From Rhodospirillum rubrum ATCC 11170 (GTDB lineage: Bacteria; Pseudomonadota; Alphaproteobacteria; Rhodospirillales; Rhodospirillaceae): a stretch of 64,000 nucleotides of DNA. The notes beneath the pieces are model-generated. The model saw nothing but the letters and a program-made list of their open reading frames with translations, did not search any database and was not told the origin of the DNA. The position numbers and the translations under genes were made by a program. This document shows positions 21,017 through 30,790 of the stretch, piece after piece. The DNA lies in the NCBI RefSeq assembly GCF_000013085.1, contig NC_007643.1, positions 691,001 to 755,000 of the forward strand, read 5' to 3'. Position 1 is the stretch's first letter; every line of letters begins with the position of its first letter.

Positions 21017-22414
21017 ATGAATTCCTTGCTGCTGGTCCTGGCCGTTCTTGCCCTGTCCTCCTTCGCCTATGCGGCTGGTACGCGCCGGTCGATGCGCGCG
21101 GTGGGCGGCAAGCTTCAGACCCTTCATTCGCTGCCCGGCTACTACGGCCTTTACGTGGCCCTGTGGTGTGGTCTGCCGGCGCTGTTCCTGATGGTCGCCT
21201 GGGTGATCTTCGAGCCCAGCGTTGTCCACTCCCTGGTGCTGGCCTCGCTGCCGCCCTCGGCCCTGCTCGACGCCGCCGGGACGCCGCTGCCGCCCGAGCG
21301 GGTTCGCCTGCTGATGACCGATATCGCCAATATCGCCTCGGGAAACATCTCGTCGAGCACCGATCCCTTGATCGCCCAGGCCGGCGCCTATCAGGCCAGC
21401 CTGCAATCGACCGGCCGGGCGATCATGATCGCCCTGACCCTGGCGCTGGCGGTGGCCGGTTCGGCCTGGGGGCTGAAGGCGATCGCCCCGCGGATGCGGG
21501 CCCGCAACACGGTCGAGAAGGTGGTCAAGGTTTTCATGATCGCCTGTTCGACGGTGGCGATCCTCACCACCATCGGCATCGTTCTGTCGCTGGTTTTCGA
21601 AAGCTTCCGCTTCTTCCAGCAGGTCTCGCCGATTGATTTCCTGTTCGGCTTGAAGTGGAGCCCGCAGGTGGCGATGCGCGCCGATCAGGTGGGCTCGTCG
21701 GGGGCTTTCGGCGCCGTGCCGCTGTTCGTTGGAACGGCGTTGATCTCGGCCATCGCCATGGTCGTCGCCGTGCCGATCGGCTTGATGTCGGCGATCTATA
21801 TGTCCGAATACGCCGCTCCCGGCTTCCGGGCCTGGGCCAAGCCCGCCCTGGAAGTGCTGGCGGGCATCCCCACCGTGGTTTACGGCTTCTTCGCCGCCCT
21901 GACCGTCGCTCCGGCGATCCGCCGCTGGGGCGAGTCGATCGGCCTTGACGTCTCGTCGGAAAGCGCGCTCGCCGCCGGTTTGGTGATGGGGATCATGATC
22001 ATCCCCTTCGTATCGTCGCTGTCGGACGACGTGATCACCGCCGTTCCCCAATCGATGCGCGAAGGCTCCTATGGCCTGGGGGCGACCAAAAGCGAGACCA
22101 TCCGCCGGGTGATCTTCCCCGCCGCCCTGCCCGGGATCGTCGGCGGCATCTTGCTGGCGGTGTCGCGGGCGATTGGCGAGACGATGATCGTGGTGATGGC
22201 CGCCGGACTGGCCGCCAATCTCACGGCCAATCCCTTCGAGGCGGTGACGACGGTGACGGTGCAGATCGTGACCTTGCTGGTGGGCGATCAGGAATTCGAC
22301 AGCCCCAAGACCCTGGCGGCCTTCGCCCTTGGCCTGGTGCTGTTCTTCGTCACCCTGATCCTCAACATCATCGCCTTGCACGTGGTCCGCAAATATCGCG
22401 AGCAATACGACTAA
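21017..22414 (+). CDS. pstC: phosphate ABC transporter permease PstC
   Basis: 465 residues from ATG 21017 (MNSLLLVLAVLALSSFAYA), the typical start of the long alphaproteobacterial PstC. A periplasmic loop region of about 150 residues follows the first membrane spans. The permease core contains SPIDFLFGLKWSP, AIYMSEYAAP, LEVLAGIPTVVYGFFA and ISRAIGETMIVVMAAG. It forms the membrane channel with PstA. A longer frame to 20897 has no support. Confidence 0.94.
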   Translation: MNSLLLVLAVLALSSFAYAAGTRRSMRAVGGKLQTLHSLPGYYGLYVALWCGLPALFLMVAWVIFEPSVVHSLVLASLPPSALLDAAGTPLPPERVRLLMTDIANIASGNISSSTDPLIAQAGAYQASLQSTGRAIMIALTLALAVAGSAWGLKAIAPRMRARNTVEKVVKVFMIACSTVAILTTIGIVLSLVFESFRFFQQVSPIDFLFGLKWSPQVAMRADQVGSSGAFGAVPLFVGTALISAIAMVVAVPIGLMSAIYMSEYAAPGFRAWAKPALEVLAGIPTVVYGFFAALTVAPAIRRWGESIGLDVSSESALAAGLVMGIMIIPFVSSLSDDVITAVPQSMREGSYGLGATKSETIRRVIFPAALPGIVGGILLAVSRAIGETMIVVMAAGLAANLTANPFEAVTTVTVQIVTLLVGDQEFDSPKTLAAFALGLVLFFVTLILNIIALHVVRKYREQYD

Positions 22415-22485
22415 CGGCGATCACGGCGACGAGACGGCGTTCTTCGGGATTAGTGCCCCTTGCCGGGGTTGCGAGAGGATAAGGC

Positions 22486-23766
22486 ATGGCTACCCATAAC
22501 ACAGAGCTGGTCCGGGCCGGATTGAAGCGGCGCTATCGCCAGGAGCGGTGGTTCCGCGGCCTGGGGCTGGCGGCGATCCTGACGGCTTTGGCCATGTTGC
22601 TCACCTTGTTCGTGACGATCTTCTCGAACGGCGTGTCGGCGTTCGTCACCACCGAACTGGTGCTTGACGTGCCGGTCACCGCCGCCGAGGTCGATCCCCA
22701 GGGAACACGTGATCCGGCGGTGCTGTCGGCGGCGAATTATCGCAAGCTGGTGTCCGACGCCATGAGCGCCCTGTTCCCCGAGGTTACCGACCGCCGCGAG
22801 CGTCGGGTGCTGATGGGCATCGTGTCCGATGGCGCGGCCTACCGCCTGCGCGCCCAGGTCATGGCCGATCCCTCGCTGATCGGTCAGACGGTGCGCCTGA
22901 ACGTGCCGGTCTCCTCGGATTACGACATGCTGGCCAAGGGGCTGGTCGACCGCGACAGCCTGGAGGGCGATCGCCGCCTCGCCGATAACCAGATCACCTA
23001 TTTCCTCAGCCTGGAAGAGCGCGGCCTGATCACCAAGACCTTCAACTCGGGCCTGTTCACCGAGGGCGACAGCCGCCAGCCCGAACTGGCCGGCATCTGG
23101 GGCGGTGTCGTCGGCTCGGTCTATGTTCTGCTGGTGACGCTGGCGCTGTCGTTTCCCATCGGCGTGGCGACCGCCATCTATCTCGAGGAATACGCCCCGC
23201 GCAATTGGTTCACCGATCTGATCGAGGTGAACATCAACAACCTCGCGGCGGTGCCGTCGATCGTCTTCGGTCTGCTCGGCCTCGCCGTCTTCCTCAATGT
23301 CTTCGGGATGCCCCGTTCGGCGCCGGTGGTCGGCGGGCTGGTGCTGACCTTGATGACCCTGCCGACCATCATCATCGCCAGCCGCGCCGCCCTGACCTCG
23401 GTTCCGCCGTCGATCCGCGAGGCGGCGCTCGGGGTGGGGGCCTCGAAGATGCAGATGGTCACCCACCATGTGCTGCCGCTGGCGATGCCGGGCATGTTGA
23501 CCGGCACCATCATCGGCATGGCCCAGGCCCTGGGCGAGACGGCGCCGCTGCTGATGATCGGCATGGTCGCCTTCATCGCCGATATCCCCTCGGGTCCGAT
23601 GGCCCCGGCCACCGTTTTGCCGGTCCAGATCTTCCTGTGGTCCGACAGCCCGGAACGGGCCTTCGTCGAACGCACCTCGGCGGCGATCATCGTCTTGCTC
23701 GCCTTCCTGGTGCTGATGAACGCCGGCGCCGTGCTTCTTCGCAAAAAGTTCGAACGCAAATGGTAG
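22486..23766 (+). CDS. pstA: phosphate ABC transporter permease PstA
   Basis: 426 residues, longer than E. coli PstA because of a periplasmic insert of about 170 residues after the first membrane span, as in other alphaproteobacteria. Core motifs are [58 protein letters not shown] and [15 protein letters not shown]. It partners PstC in the channel. A GAGAGG ribosome site lies near 22470. Confidence 0.94.
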   Translation: MATHNTELVRAGLKRRYRQERWFRGLGLAAILTALAMLLTLFVTIFSNGVSAFVTTELVLDVPVTAAEVDPQGTRDPAVLSAANYRKLVSDAMSALFPEVTDRRERRVLMGIVSDGAAYRLRAQVMADPSLIGQTVRLNVPVSSDYDMLAKGLVDRDSLEGDRRLADNQITYFLSLEERGLITKTFNSGLFTEGDSRQPELAGIWGGVVGSVYVLLVTLALSFPIGVATAIYLEEYAPRNWFTDLIEVNINNLAAVPSIVFGLLGLAVFLNVFGMPRSAPVVGGLVLTLMTLPTIIIASRAALTSVPPSIREAALGVGASKMQMVTHHVLPLAMPGMLTGTIIGMAQALGETAPLLMIGMVAFIADIPSGPMAPATVLPVQIFLWSDSPERAFVERTSAAIIVLLAFLVLMNAGAVLLRKKFERKW

Positions 23767-23774
23767 AGACCCCA

Positions 23775-24590
23775 ATGACCAACCAAAGCGCACCCTTCGA
23801 GGGAACCGCCGGCCAGCCCCGCATCCCCGACCGGGACGTCAAGGTGGCGGTCAATGATGTCAATGTGTTCTATGGCGCCAAGCAGGCGATCAAGAACGTC
23901 GGTCTGGATATCGTCGCCCGCGAGGTCACCGCCTTCATCGGCCCCTCGGGCTGCGGCAAATCGACCTTCCTGCGCTGCCTGAACCGGATGAACGACACCA
24001 TCGACATCTGCAAGGTGACCGGTGACATCCGCCTGGATGGCGAGGATGTCTATGACCGCCATATCGACGTGGTGGAACTGCGCGCCCGCGTCGGCATGGT
24101 CTTCCAGAAGCCCAATCCCTTTCCCAAGTCGATCTACGAGAACATCGCCTATGGGCCGCGCATCCATGGCATCGCGCGCGGCAAGTCCGAACTCGACGAG
24201 ATCGTCCAATCCTCGCTCGAACGCGCCGGCTTGTGGGAAGAGGTCAAGGACCGCCTGGAGAGCCCGGGAACCGGCTTGTCGGGTGGTCAGCAGCAGCGCG
24301 TTTGCATCGCCCGGGCCATCGCCGTCTCGCCCGAGGTGATCTTGATGGACGAGCCCTGTTCGGCGCTTGATCCGATCGCGACGGCCAAGATCGAGGAGCT
24401 GATCGACGAGTTGCGCTCCAATTATACCATCGTCATCGTCACCCATTCCATGCAGCAGGCCGCCCGCGTCTCCCAGCGCACCGCGTTCTTCCACCTGGGC
24501 CGGCTGATCGAATGCGGTGATACGGAGACGATTTTCACCAATCCCCAGCACAATTTGACCCAGGGTTATATCACCGGCCGCTTCGGCTGA
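23775..24590 (+). CDS. pstB: phosphate ABC transporter ATPase PstB
   Basis: 271 residues. Walker A is GPSGCGKST, followed by [10 protein letters not shown], diagnostic of PstB. The signature is [17 protein letters not shown] and Walker B is [16 protein letters not shown]. The start is ATG 23775 or ATG 23760; the latter overlaps the pstA stop and would add five residues. It hydrolyses ATP at the cytoplasmic face to drive phosphate import. Confidence 0.96.
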   Translation: MTNQSAPFEGTAGQPRIPDRDVKVAVNDVNVFYGAKQAIKNVGLDIVAREVTAFIGPSGCGKSTFLRCLNRMNDTIDICKVTGDIRLDGEDVYDRHIDVVELRARVGMVFQKPNPFPKSIYENIAYGPRIHGIARGKSELDEIVQSSLERAGLWEEVKDRLESPGTGLSGGQQQRVCIARAIAVSPEVILMDEPCSALDPIATAKIEELIDELRSNYTIVIVTHSMQQAARVSQRTAFFHLGRLIECGDTETIFTNPQHNLTQGYITGRFG

Positions 24591-24655
24591 TCCCCCGCCG
24601 GCCCCTCCCTTGCCGGGGAGCGGGTTGTTTTCGGTGGCCGGTAGGAGAAATACGG

Positions 24656-25387
24656 ATGTCGACCGAGCACACCGTCCGGTCCTTCGACGAAGAACTCAAA
24701 ACACTCGTCAAGACCGTGCTGCGCATGGGCGGGCTGGCCGAAGCCCAGCTTGCCAATGCGGTTCAGGCCCTGGTCCGGCGCGATAGCGATCTCGCCGGGC
24801 GGGTGGTTTCCGGCGATGGCCGCATCGACGCCATCGAACAGGAGATCAATGATTTCGCCATCCGCATGCTGGCCCTGCGCCAGCCGATGGCCGACGATCT
24901 GCGCGGCATCGTCGGCGCCTTGAAGATCTCCAGCGATCTGGAGCGGATCGGCGATTACGCCTCGAACGTTGGGAAGCGCACCCTTGTGCTGAACCAACTG
25001 GCGCCGGTCAAACCGGTCACGACCATTCCGACCATGGCCCGTCTGGTCCAGGACATGGTCAAGGATACGCTTGACGCCTATGTCGAGCGCGATCTCGACA
25101 AGGCGGTGATGGCCTGGTCGCGCGATGACGAGGTCGACGAGCTTTACACCTCGCTGTTTCGCGAACTCGTCACCTACATGATGGAGGATCCGCGCACCAT
25201 CACCGCTTGTACCCACCTGATGTTCATCGCCAAGAACATCGAACGGATCGGCGATCACGCCACCAATATCGCCGAGACCGTGCATTACCTGGTTTCGGGA
25301 AATCCGCTACGCGCCGCCCGCCCCAAAGGAAGCGGTCAGGGCGAGTTCGGGGACACCCTTGATGACATTCAAGAGCTGAACCGATGA
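24656..25387 (+). CDS. phoU: phosphate signalling complex protein PhoU
   Basis: 243 residues with the PhoU duplicated three-helix bundle. Both metal-contact repeats are visible: LKISSDLERIGDYASN near residue 93 and MFIAKNIERIGDHATNIAE near residue 190. PhoU relays the phosphate status of the Pst transporter to the PhoR-PhoB system. It starts 65 bases after pstB with AGGAG near 24643, and its end overlaps phoB by four bases. Confidence 0.96.
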   Translation: MSTEHTVRSFDEELKTLVKTVLRMGGLAEAQLANAVQALVRRDSDLAGRVVSGDGRIDAIEQEINDFAIRMLALRQPMADDLRGIVGALKISSDLERIGDYASNVGKRTLVLNQLAPVKPVTTIPTMARLVQDMVKDTLDAYVERDLDKAVMAWSRDDEVDELYTSLFRELVTYMMEDPRTITACTHLMFIAKNIERIGDHATNIAETVHYLVSGNPLRAARPKGSGQGEFGDTLDDIQELNR

Positions 25388-26085
25388 AATCCCATGTGCT
25401 GATCGTTGAAGACGAAGTCTCGCTGGTGACCTTGCTGCGCTATAACCTTGAGAAAGAGGGTTACCGGGTGTCCGAGGCGATGGATGGCGAGGAAGCCATG
25501 ACCCTGGTCGCCGAGGATCAGCCCGATGTGGTGATCCTTGACTGGATGCTGCCGTCGCTGTCGGGGATCGAGGTCTGCCGCCAGCTGCGGCGCAAGCCGC
25601 GCACCCGCGATCTGCCGATTTTGATGCTGACGGCGCGCGGCGAGGAAAGTGACCGCATTCGCGGCCTCAATACCGGGGCCGACGACTATATGTCCAAGCC
25701 GTTTTCCATGCCCGAACTGCTGGCCCGGGTCAAAGCGCTGCTGCGCCGCGCCCAGCCGACCAGCGCCAAGGGCACGCTGAGCTATTCCGATGTGGTGATG
25801 GATCTGGGCGCCCATCGGGTGACCCGGGGGGGACGCTATATCCACCTCGGGCCGACGGAGTTCCGTCTGCTGCAGTTCCTGATGCAGAACCCGGGCGCGG
25901 TGTTTTCCCGCGAAGAACTGCTGAACGCCGTTTGGGGACCCGACATCTACGTCGAACCCCGCACCGTTGATGTTCATATCCGCCGTCTGCGCAAGGCGCT
26001 CAACGGCGAGGCCAGCACCGATCTGATCCGCACCGTCCGTGCCGCCGGCTACGCGCTTGATACCAACCCCGTCTTCTCCCAATAG
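25384..26085 (+). CDS. phoB: phosphate regulon response regulator PhoB
   Basis: 233 residues. The receiver domain has the acidic pocket E9-D10, the phosphoacceptor D53 in VVILDWMLP, and K103-type lysine in YMSKPFSMPEL. The C-terminal winged helix (Trans_reg_C) ends YVEPRTVDVHIRRLRKAL...IRTVRAAGYAL. It should bind the Pho box upstream of pstS. ATGA overlap with phoU indicates coupled translation. phoR, the sensor kinase, is not in this operon. Confidence 0.95.
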   Translation: MKSHVLIVEDEVSLVTLLRYNLEKEGYRVSEAMDGEEAMTLVAEDQPDVVILDWMLPSLSGIEVCRQLRRKPRTRDLPILMLTARGEESDRIRGLNTGADDYMSKPFSMPELLARVKALLRRAQPTSAKGTLSYSDVVMDLGAHRVTRGGRYIHLGPTEFRLLQFLMQNPGAVFSREELLNAVWGPDIYVEPRTVDVHIRRLRKALNGEASTDLIRTVRAAGYALDTNPVFSQ

Positions 26086-26098
26086 GAGGGTCCGCGCC

Positions 26099-26278
26099 AT
26101 GTCCCATGTCACCGTCTTGTGGAGCAGCCCCGATCTGGCAACCCTGGAGGCGGTCCAGGCCGTGGCCGGTCCCGTCAAGGCGCCGCGCGTGAAGCGCGGC
26201 ACCGCCCATGGCCCGGCCGTTCTGGCCGCCGAGACCGCCGCCGCCCGCCCCCTGGCACCGCGCCCCGACGAAGCCTGA
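26099..26278 (+). CDS. small protein of unknown function downstream of phoB
   Basis: 59 residues starting MSHVTVLWSSPDLATLEAVQAVAG, then a basic Lys/Arg/Pro stretch and an Ala-rich tail. AGGAGG lies eight bases before the ATG, which is a stronger ribosome site than most genes here, and the gene follows phoB by 13 bases. It is therefore probably the last gene of the pst-pho operon. No family is recognised and no membrane segment is seen. Confidence 0.55.
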   Translation: MSHVTVLWSSPDLATLEAVQAVAGPVKAPRVKRGTAHGPAVLAAETAAARPLAPRPDEA

Positions 26279-26293
26279 GCTTAAAAAGGAATC

Positions 26294-26319
26294 GATAACT
26301 TCCAGTGATCGAAGTTATC
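26294..26319 (+). terminator. 9-bp perfect inverted repeat after the pho operon
   Basis: gataacttc, eight bases, gaagttatc. The stem is AT-rich and no T run follows, so it may be a weak terminator or a protein-binding operator in the yeiH promoter region. Confidence 0.4.
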
Positions 26320-26389
26320 AGATCCATTTGTTGGACTGATTGGTCAGAGTGATCAAGGATCGCGCTCCGTTCCCCCCGGAGAAGGTCCG

Positions 26390-27445
26390 ATGATGCGTTT
26401 CCGTTCCACCGCCGCCGTTTTGCCCGTTCCCCCCGCCGGAGTCATCGCGGGGATGTTCGCCGCCCTTCCCGGCCTTGGCTTGGCCTTTGCCGTGGCCGGG
26501 AGCGGGTTTTTGCTCCATCGCCTGCCGGGGCTCGACAGGATCAGCCCGCTGATCGTGTCGATCATCCTGGGCATGGCGGTCAATAGCCTGTGGGCGATGC
26601 CGCTGCGGGCCAAACCGGGGCTGCGCGTGGCGTCGCGGCGCCTGCTTCGGCTGGCCGTGGTTCTTTTGGGGCTGCAGATCACCTTTGATCACCTGCGGGC
26701 GTTGGGCGCCCCGGGGATGGCGGTGGTCGCCCTGACCCTGCTTCTGACCTTTTTGCTGACCAAGGCTTTGGGGCGGCTGATCGGTGTCGAACGGGGCTTG
26801 GCCGAATTGATCGCCGTCGGCACGGCGGTCTGCGGCGCCTCGGCGGTGGTCGCGGCCAATACGGTGACGCAGGCCGATGACGAGGACGTGGCCTATGCCA
26901 TCGCCTGCGTCACCGTGTTCGGGACGCTGGCGATGATCCTCTATCCGTTGCTTGCCGGAGCGCTTGGCTTGGCTCCTGCGGCCTATGGGCTGTGGACCGG
27001 GGCGTCGATCCACGAGATCGCCCAGGTGCTGGCCGCCGGCTTCCAGCACGGTCCCCAGGCCGGCGAGGCGGCGACCGTGGCCAAGCTCGCCCGCATCGCC
27101 TTGCTCGCCCCTCTGGTCCTGGCGATGGGCCTGTGGAAGAGCCGAGGGGCGGACACGTCGGCCAAAGGGGCGCGGCCGCCCATTCCCTGGTTCGTGGTTG
27201 GGTTCATCGTCATGATCGGCGTCTCCAGCCTTATCCATCCGTCTGCCGCCCTCAGCCAGGGCGCGGCCACCCTGACCAGCGTGCTGATGACGGTGGCCCT
27301 GGCGGCGATGGGGCTGGAAACCAGCCTGGGCAAATTGCGCGCGCGCGGCCTGCGGCCCTTGCTGCTCGGGGCCGCATCGTGGATGGTCGTCGGCCTGGGG
27401 GCCTTGGCGCTGGTGAAGGTCCTGACCACTGGCGGAGGGGCGTGA
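26390..27445 (+). CDS. YeiH/UPF0324 family membrane protein (putative sulfate exporter family)
   Basis: 351 residues with about ten hydrophobic segments. The family motifs are SIILGMAVNSLW, RLAVVLLGLQITF, GTAVCGASAVVAANTV and WTGASIHEIAQVLAAG. The family is named for proposed sulfate or sulfonate export, but function is not firmly established for most members. The next gene, a LysR regulator, overlaps its stop codon, the usual yeiH-regulator pairing. Confidence 0.85.
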   Translation: MMRFRSTAAVLPVPPAGVIAGMFAALPGLGLAFAVAGSGFLLHRLPGLDRISPLIVSIILGMAVNSLWAMPLRAKPGLRVASRRLLRLAVVLLGLQITFDHLRALGAPGMAVVALTLLLTFLLTKALGRLIGVERGLAELIAVGTAVCGASAVVAANTVTQADDEDVAYAIACVTVFGTLAMILYPLLAGALGLAPAAYGLWTGASIHEIAQVLAAGFQHGPQAGEAATVAKLARIALLAPLVLAMGLWKSRGADTSAKGARPPIPWFVVGFIVMIGVSSLIHPSAALSQGAATLTSVLMTVALAAMGLETSLGKLRARGLRPLLLGAASWMVVGLGALALVKVLTTGGGA

Positions 27446-28353
27446 TGGGCGAGGCGACGGCGGCGACCCGGCTTAGCTTTGATCAACTCCGCACCTTTGT
27501 CGCCGTCGCCGAGCACCTGCATGTGACGGCGGCGGCGCGCCAGCTTGGCATCAGCCAATCGGCGGCCAGCGCCTCGATCGCCAGGCTGGAGGAGCGCTGC
27601 GGCCAGAAGCTGTTCAACCGGGTTGGCCGCCATATCGAACTGACCGCCGCCGGGGCGATCTTCCTGAGCGAGGCCCGGGCCGTGCTTGATCGGGTTGGCC
27701 GGGCCGAGGAGGTGTTGGGCGAGTTGTCGGGGCTGCGTCGCGGCCGCCTGCGCCTGCACGCCAGCCAGACCATCGCCAACCACTGGCTGCCGCCGCTGCT
27801 CCATCGCTTTCACCAGAGCTACCCGCGGATCGCCCTGGGGATCGGCATCGGCAACAGCCGGGCGGTCGCCCGGGCGGTGGTCGAGGGCCGGGCCGATATC
27901 GGCTTCGTCGAAGGCGCGGTGAGCGAGCCGCTGCTCGCCCCCACCGATCTTCCGGGCGACCGCCTGCTGCTGGTGGTCGGCGCCGGCCATCCCTGGGCCG
28001 CTCGAACGACGTTGGCGGCGACGGATCTGACCGCGACCCCCTGGGTCATCCGGGAAAGCGGATCGGGAACCCGTCAGGTCTTCGAAGCGGCCCTGGCCGG
28101 CTATGGCTTGGCGATGGCCGCTTTGGAGGTGGCTTTCGAACTGCCCTCGAACGAAGCGGTCTGCGCCGCGGTCGAAGCCGGGGCGGGGGCGACGGTGATC
28201 TCGGATCTGGTGGTTGGGCGGTCGTTGCGCGCCGGAAGCCTTGTGGCTTTGCCGCTGGCCTTCCCCGAACGACGGTTTCAGGCGCTGCGCCATGGCGATC
28301 GCGCCCATGGCCGGGCCGAGGACGCCTTTCTGGCCATGATCGGCTGCCGGTAG
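27445..28353 (+). CDS. LysR-family transcriptional regulator
   Basis: 302 residues. The N-terminal winged helix reads LSFDQLRTFVAVAEHLHVTAAARQLGISQSAASASIARLEERCGQKLFNR, a standard LysR DNA-binding domain, followed by the linker helix and a substrate-binding domain from about residue 95. ATG 27445 overlaps the yeiH stop (TGATG). It resembles CysB/CbbR-like regulators found beside yeiH, so it likely controls that transporter in response to an anion or sulfur compound; this is inference. Confidence 0.88.
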   Translation: MGEATAATRLSFDQLRTFVAVAEHLHVTAAARQLGISQSAASASIARLEERCGQKLFNRVGRHIELTAAGAIFLSEARAVLDRVGRAEEVLGELSGLRRGRLRLHASQTIANHWLPPLLHRFHQSYPRIALGIGIGNSRAVARAVVEGRADIGFVEGAVSEPLLAPTDLPGDRLLLVVGAGHPWAARTTLAATDLTATPWVIRESGSGTRQVFEAALAGYGLAMAALEVAFELPSNEAVCAAVEAGAGATVISDLVVGRSLRAGSLVALPLAFPERRFQALRHGDRAHGRAEDAFLAMIGCR

Positions 28354-28391
28354 GCCCCCCAGGGCAGGAGAGGGGCCACCGGAGGGGGGGG

Positions 28392-28907
28392 TTAGGAGTC
28401 GTAGGCGACGAGGCTGTCGATGGGAACCTTGGTGCGCTCGCGGCCCTTGAGGAAACTCAGCTCGATGATGCAGGCGGCGCCGACGACATTGGCGCCCATC
28501 TTGCCAAGCAATTCCGAGGCGGCGTTGAGCGTGCCGCCGGTGGCCAGCAGGTCATCGAGGATCACCACGCGTTGGCCGGGCAGAACGGCGCCTTCCTGGA
28601 CCTCGACGGTGTCGGTGCCATATTCCAGGGCGTATTCGTGGCGGACGGTGGCGCCGGGCAGTTTGCCCTTCTTGCGGACCATGACGAAGCCCAGCCCAAG
28701 CTTGAGGGCGAGCGGGGCGGCGACCAGGAAGCCGCGGGATTCGATGCCGGCCAGAACATCGGGCAGGCGCGGGGCGACCACTTTGGCCATTCGCCCCATG
28801 GTGACCTGCCAGGCGTCGGGATCGGCCAGCAACGTCGAGATATCGTAAAAGAGAATCCCCGGCTTGGGAAAATCGGGGACTTCACGAATATGGTCCTTAA
28901 GGTTCAT
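28392..28907 (-). CDS. apt: adenine phosphoribosyltransferase
   Basis: 171 residues from ATG 28907 ([23 protein letters not shown]). The PRPP-binding motif is [13 protein letters not shown] near residue 117, and the adenine-site segment is [15 protein letters not shown]. It salvages adenine to AMP in the cytoplasm. A longer frame to 29054 adds only low-complexity residues. It is transcribed away from the TAXI receptor gene; the 218-base divergent spacer holds no recognised site. Confidence 0.94.
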   Translation of the reverse strand: MNLKDHIREVPDFPKPGILFYDISTLLADPDAWQVTMGRMAKVVAPRLPDVLAGIESRGFLVAAPLALKLGLGFVMVRKKGKLPGATVRHEYALEYGTDTVEVQEGAVLPGQRVVILDDLLATGGTLNAASELLGKMGANVVGAACIIELSFLKGRERTKVPIDSLVAYDS

Positions 28908-29125
28908 CGAACTCTCCGGGTGGGGCGACGGGACGGCAGCGGATCCTAACCGCCCCGGGGGCGGGCCGAAACCCTGAATATCCACGGAGTTCCTGGGGCC
29001 GTTGTCGAAGGGGGGGTTGTCAGGGTCGGCGGATGGCTCCACATTCAAAGCCATCCCGATGCCATCGGTCCCGTTGTGGTCCGCTTTTTGGCCCCCGGCC
29101 CCCTGGGCCCCGGAGGAGAGGTCCC

Positions 29126-30106
29126 ATGAGGTTCGCGTTCGCTGTGCTCTTCGCCCTGACGGTGGCGGCGATGCCTGCGGGATTTGGCGGAGGGGCGGCG
29201 CTGGCGGCCGATCCGCGGATTGTCACCATCGGTACGGGCGGGGTCACCGGCGTTTATTACCCGGCCGGCGGCGCCATCTGTCGCATGGTCAACAAGCATC
29301 GGGCCGAGCATGGCATCCGCTGTGCGGTGGAAGCGACCGATGGCTCGGTCGAAAACCTCGAATCCTTGCGCGCCGGCGACCTTGATCTGGGGATCGCCCA
29401 GGCGGACTGGGTTCATCACGCCTGGGAAGGCGGTGCCAAGTACCAGAACCGGGCGGCGTTTGCCGGTCTGCGCACCCTGCTTGAACTCCATGCCGAATCC
29501 TTCACCGTGGTCGCGCGCAAGGCGACGGGCATTCGCACCTTCGACGATCTCAAGGGGCGTCGGGTCAGCCTGGGGATCACCGGATCGGGACAGCGGGCGA
29601 CGGCCGAGGTGTTGCTGGCGGCGATGGACTGGACCTTGAAGGATTTTTCCGCCGTTCCCGAGGTCAAGCCGGCCGAGCAATCGGCGGCGCTCTGCGATGA
29701 CCGGGTCGATGCCATCATCTATGTGGTCGGCCATCCCAATGGGGCGATCATCGAGGCAACCACCTCGTGCGATGCCGGCTTCGTCGCCGTCGACAACGCC
29801 GGGACCGCCAGCCTGATCGCCGAGAACCCCTTCTATGCCAAGACCGTCATCCCGGCCAAGCTGTACCGGGGAAACCCCGCCGATACGCCGACCTTCGGCG
29901 TCCATGCCACCTTGGTCGCCACCGCCGCCTTGCCCGATGACGTGGCCTATGCCCTGGTCAAGGCGGTGATGGAGAACTTCGACGATTTCCGCAAGCTCCA
30001 TCCCGCCTTCGCCGGGCTGGTCCGCGAGTCCATGGTGCCCGCTCAGTCCACGGTGCCTGTGCACCCGGGGGCTTTACGCTATTTCCAGGAAATCGGCTTA
30101 CGGTAA
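29126..30106 (+). CDS. TAXI-family TRAP transporter solute receptor
   Basis: 326 residues from ATG 29126 with GGAGGAGA seven bases upstream. A signal peptide ([17 protein letters not shown] ... ALAA) is followed by [26 protein letters not shown], the diagnostic TAXI start, and [16 protein letters not shown]-type segments. It should bind a carboxylate such as glutamate in the periplasm. No DctQ/DctM-like membrane protein is adjacent, so the transporter partner must lie elsewhere. Confidence 0.87.
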   Translation: MRFAFAVLFALTVAAMPAGFGGGAALAADPRIVTIGTGGVTGVYYPAGGAICRMVNKHRAEHGIRCAVEATDGSVENLESLRAGDLDLGIAQADWVHHAWEGGAKYQNRAAFAGLRTLLELHAESFTVVARKATGIRTFDDLKGRRVSLGITGSGQRATAEVLLAAMDWTLKDFSAVPEVKPAEQSAALCDDRVDAIIYVVGHPNGAIIEATTSCDAGFVAVDNAGTASLIAENPFYAKTVIPAKLYRGNPADTPTFGVHATLVATAALPDDVAYALVKAVMENFDDFRKLHPAFAGLVRESMVPAQSTVPVHPGALRYFQEIGLR

Positions 30107-30253
30107 AGTCCCGGGCCCCCAAGCGGGCGCGATACACCGCCAAGCGCACGCGGGCCATTCCCTAAAACCCCGTTCTGCCCGATGATCGGGGGACGGACCG
30201 GGGTCTGGGGGGCGGCCGGACCCGGGTCAGGATCACCGGCGGGGAGTTTGTTC

Positions 30254-30682
30254 ATGTATAAGCGTATCCTGGTGCCCGTCGATTTGCGTGGCACCTTTGA
30301 TTGGGATCATACCTTGCCCCATGCGATCGCCCTGGCCCAGTTCTGCTCGGCGAAACTGCATGTGATTACGGTGGTGGCCGATTTCGGGTCGAGCATCGTT
30401 GGCGAGTATTTTCCCGGTGGTGTTGAGAAAGGCGTTGCCGGGCGCCTGCTCGAGGCGCTCAAGGCCCGAACCGCCTCGGCGGTACCGCAGGACGTGGCCG
30501 TGCAGAATATGGTAAGCGAAGGGCGGATCTATGAAAGCATCGTTCGTGTCAGTCGGCAGATCGCCGCCGATTTGATCGTTATCGGCGCCCATCGTCCCGA
30601 GTTGAAGGACTTCCTGCTTGGGCCGAATGCGGCGCGGGTCGTGCGTCGCGCGAGCTGTTCGGTCCTGGTCGTTCGGGAATAG
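30254..30682 (+). CDS. universal stress protein (UspA family)
   Basis: 142 residues beginning MYKRILVPVDLRGTFDWD and ending LIVIGAHRPELKDFLLGPNAARVVRRASCSVLVVRE. This is a single UspA domain with a loosely conserved ATP-binding G-x-x-x...G loop. GGGGAG lies seven bases before ATG 30254; upstream extension of the frame is Gly-rich and unsupported. It is cytoplasmic. Role in stress tolerance is assumed from the family. Confidence 0.88.
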   Translation: MYKRILVPVDLRGTFDWDHTLPHAIALAQFCSAKLHVITVVADFGSSIVGEYFPGGVEKGVAGRLLEALKARTASAVPQDVAVQNMVSEGRIYESIVRVSRQIAADLIVIGAHRPELKDFLLGPNAARVVRRASCSVLVVRE

Positions 30683-30790
30683 ACGAAGGGTTTGTCTGAA
30701 CACCCCTTGTGAGCCGTCGCCATTTGGCTGTATGTAAGATTGGGCACAGCTCGGGGAATAACATCATCCATGGGGCAATGGTGACATAAG

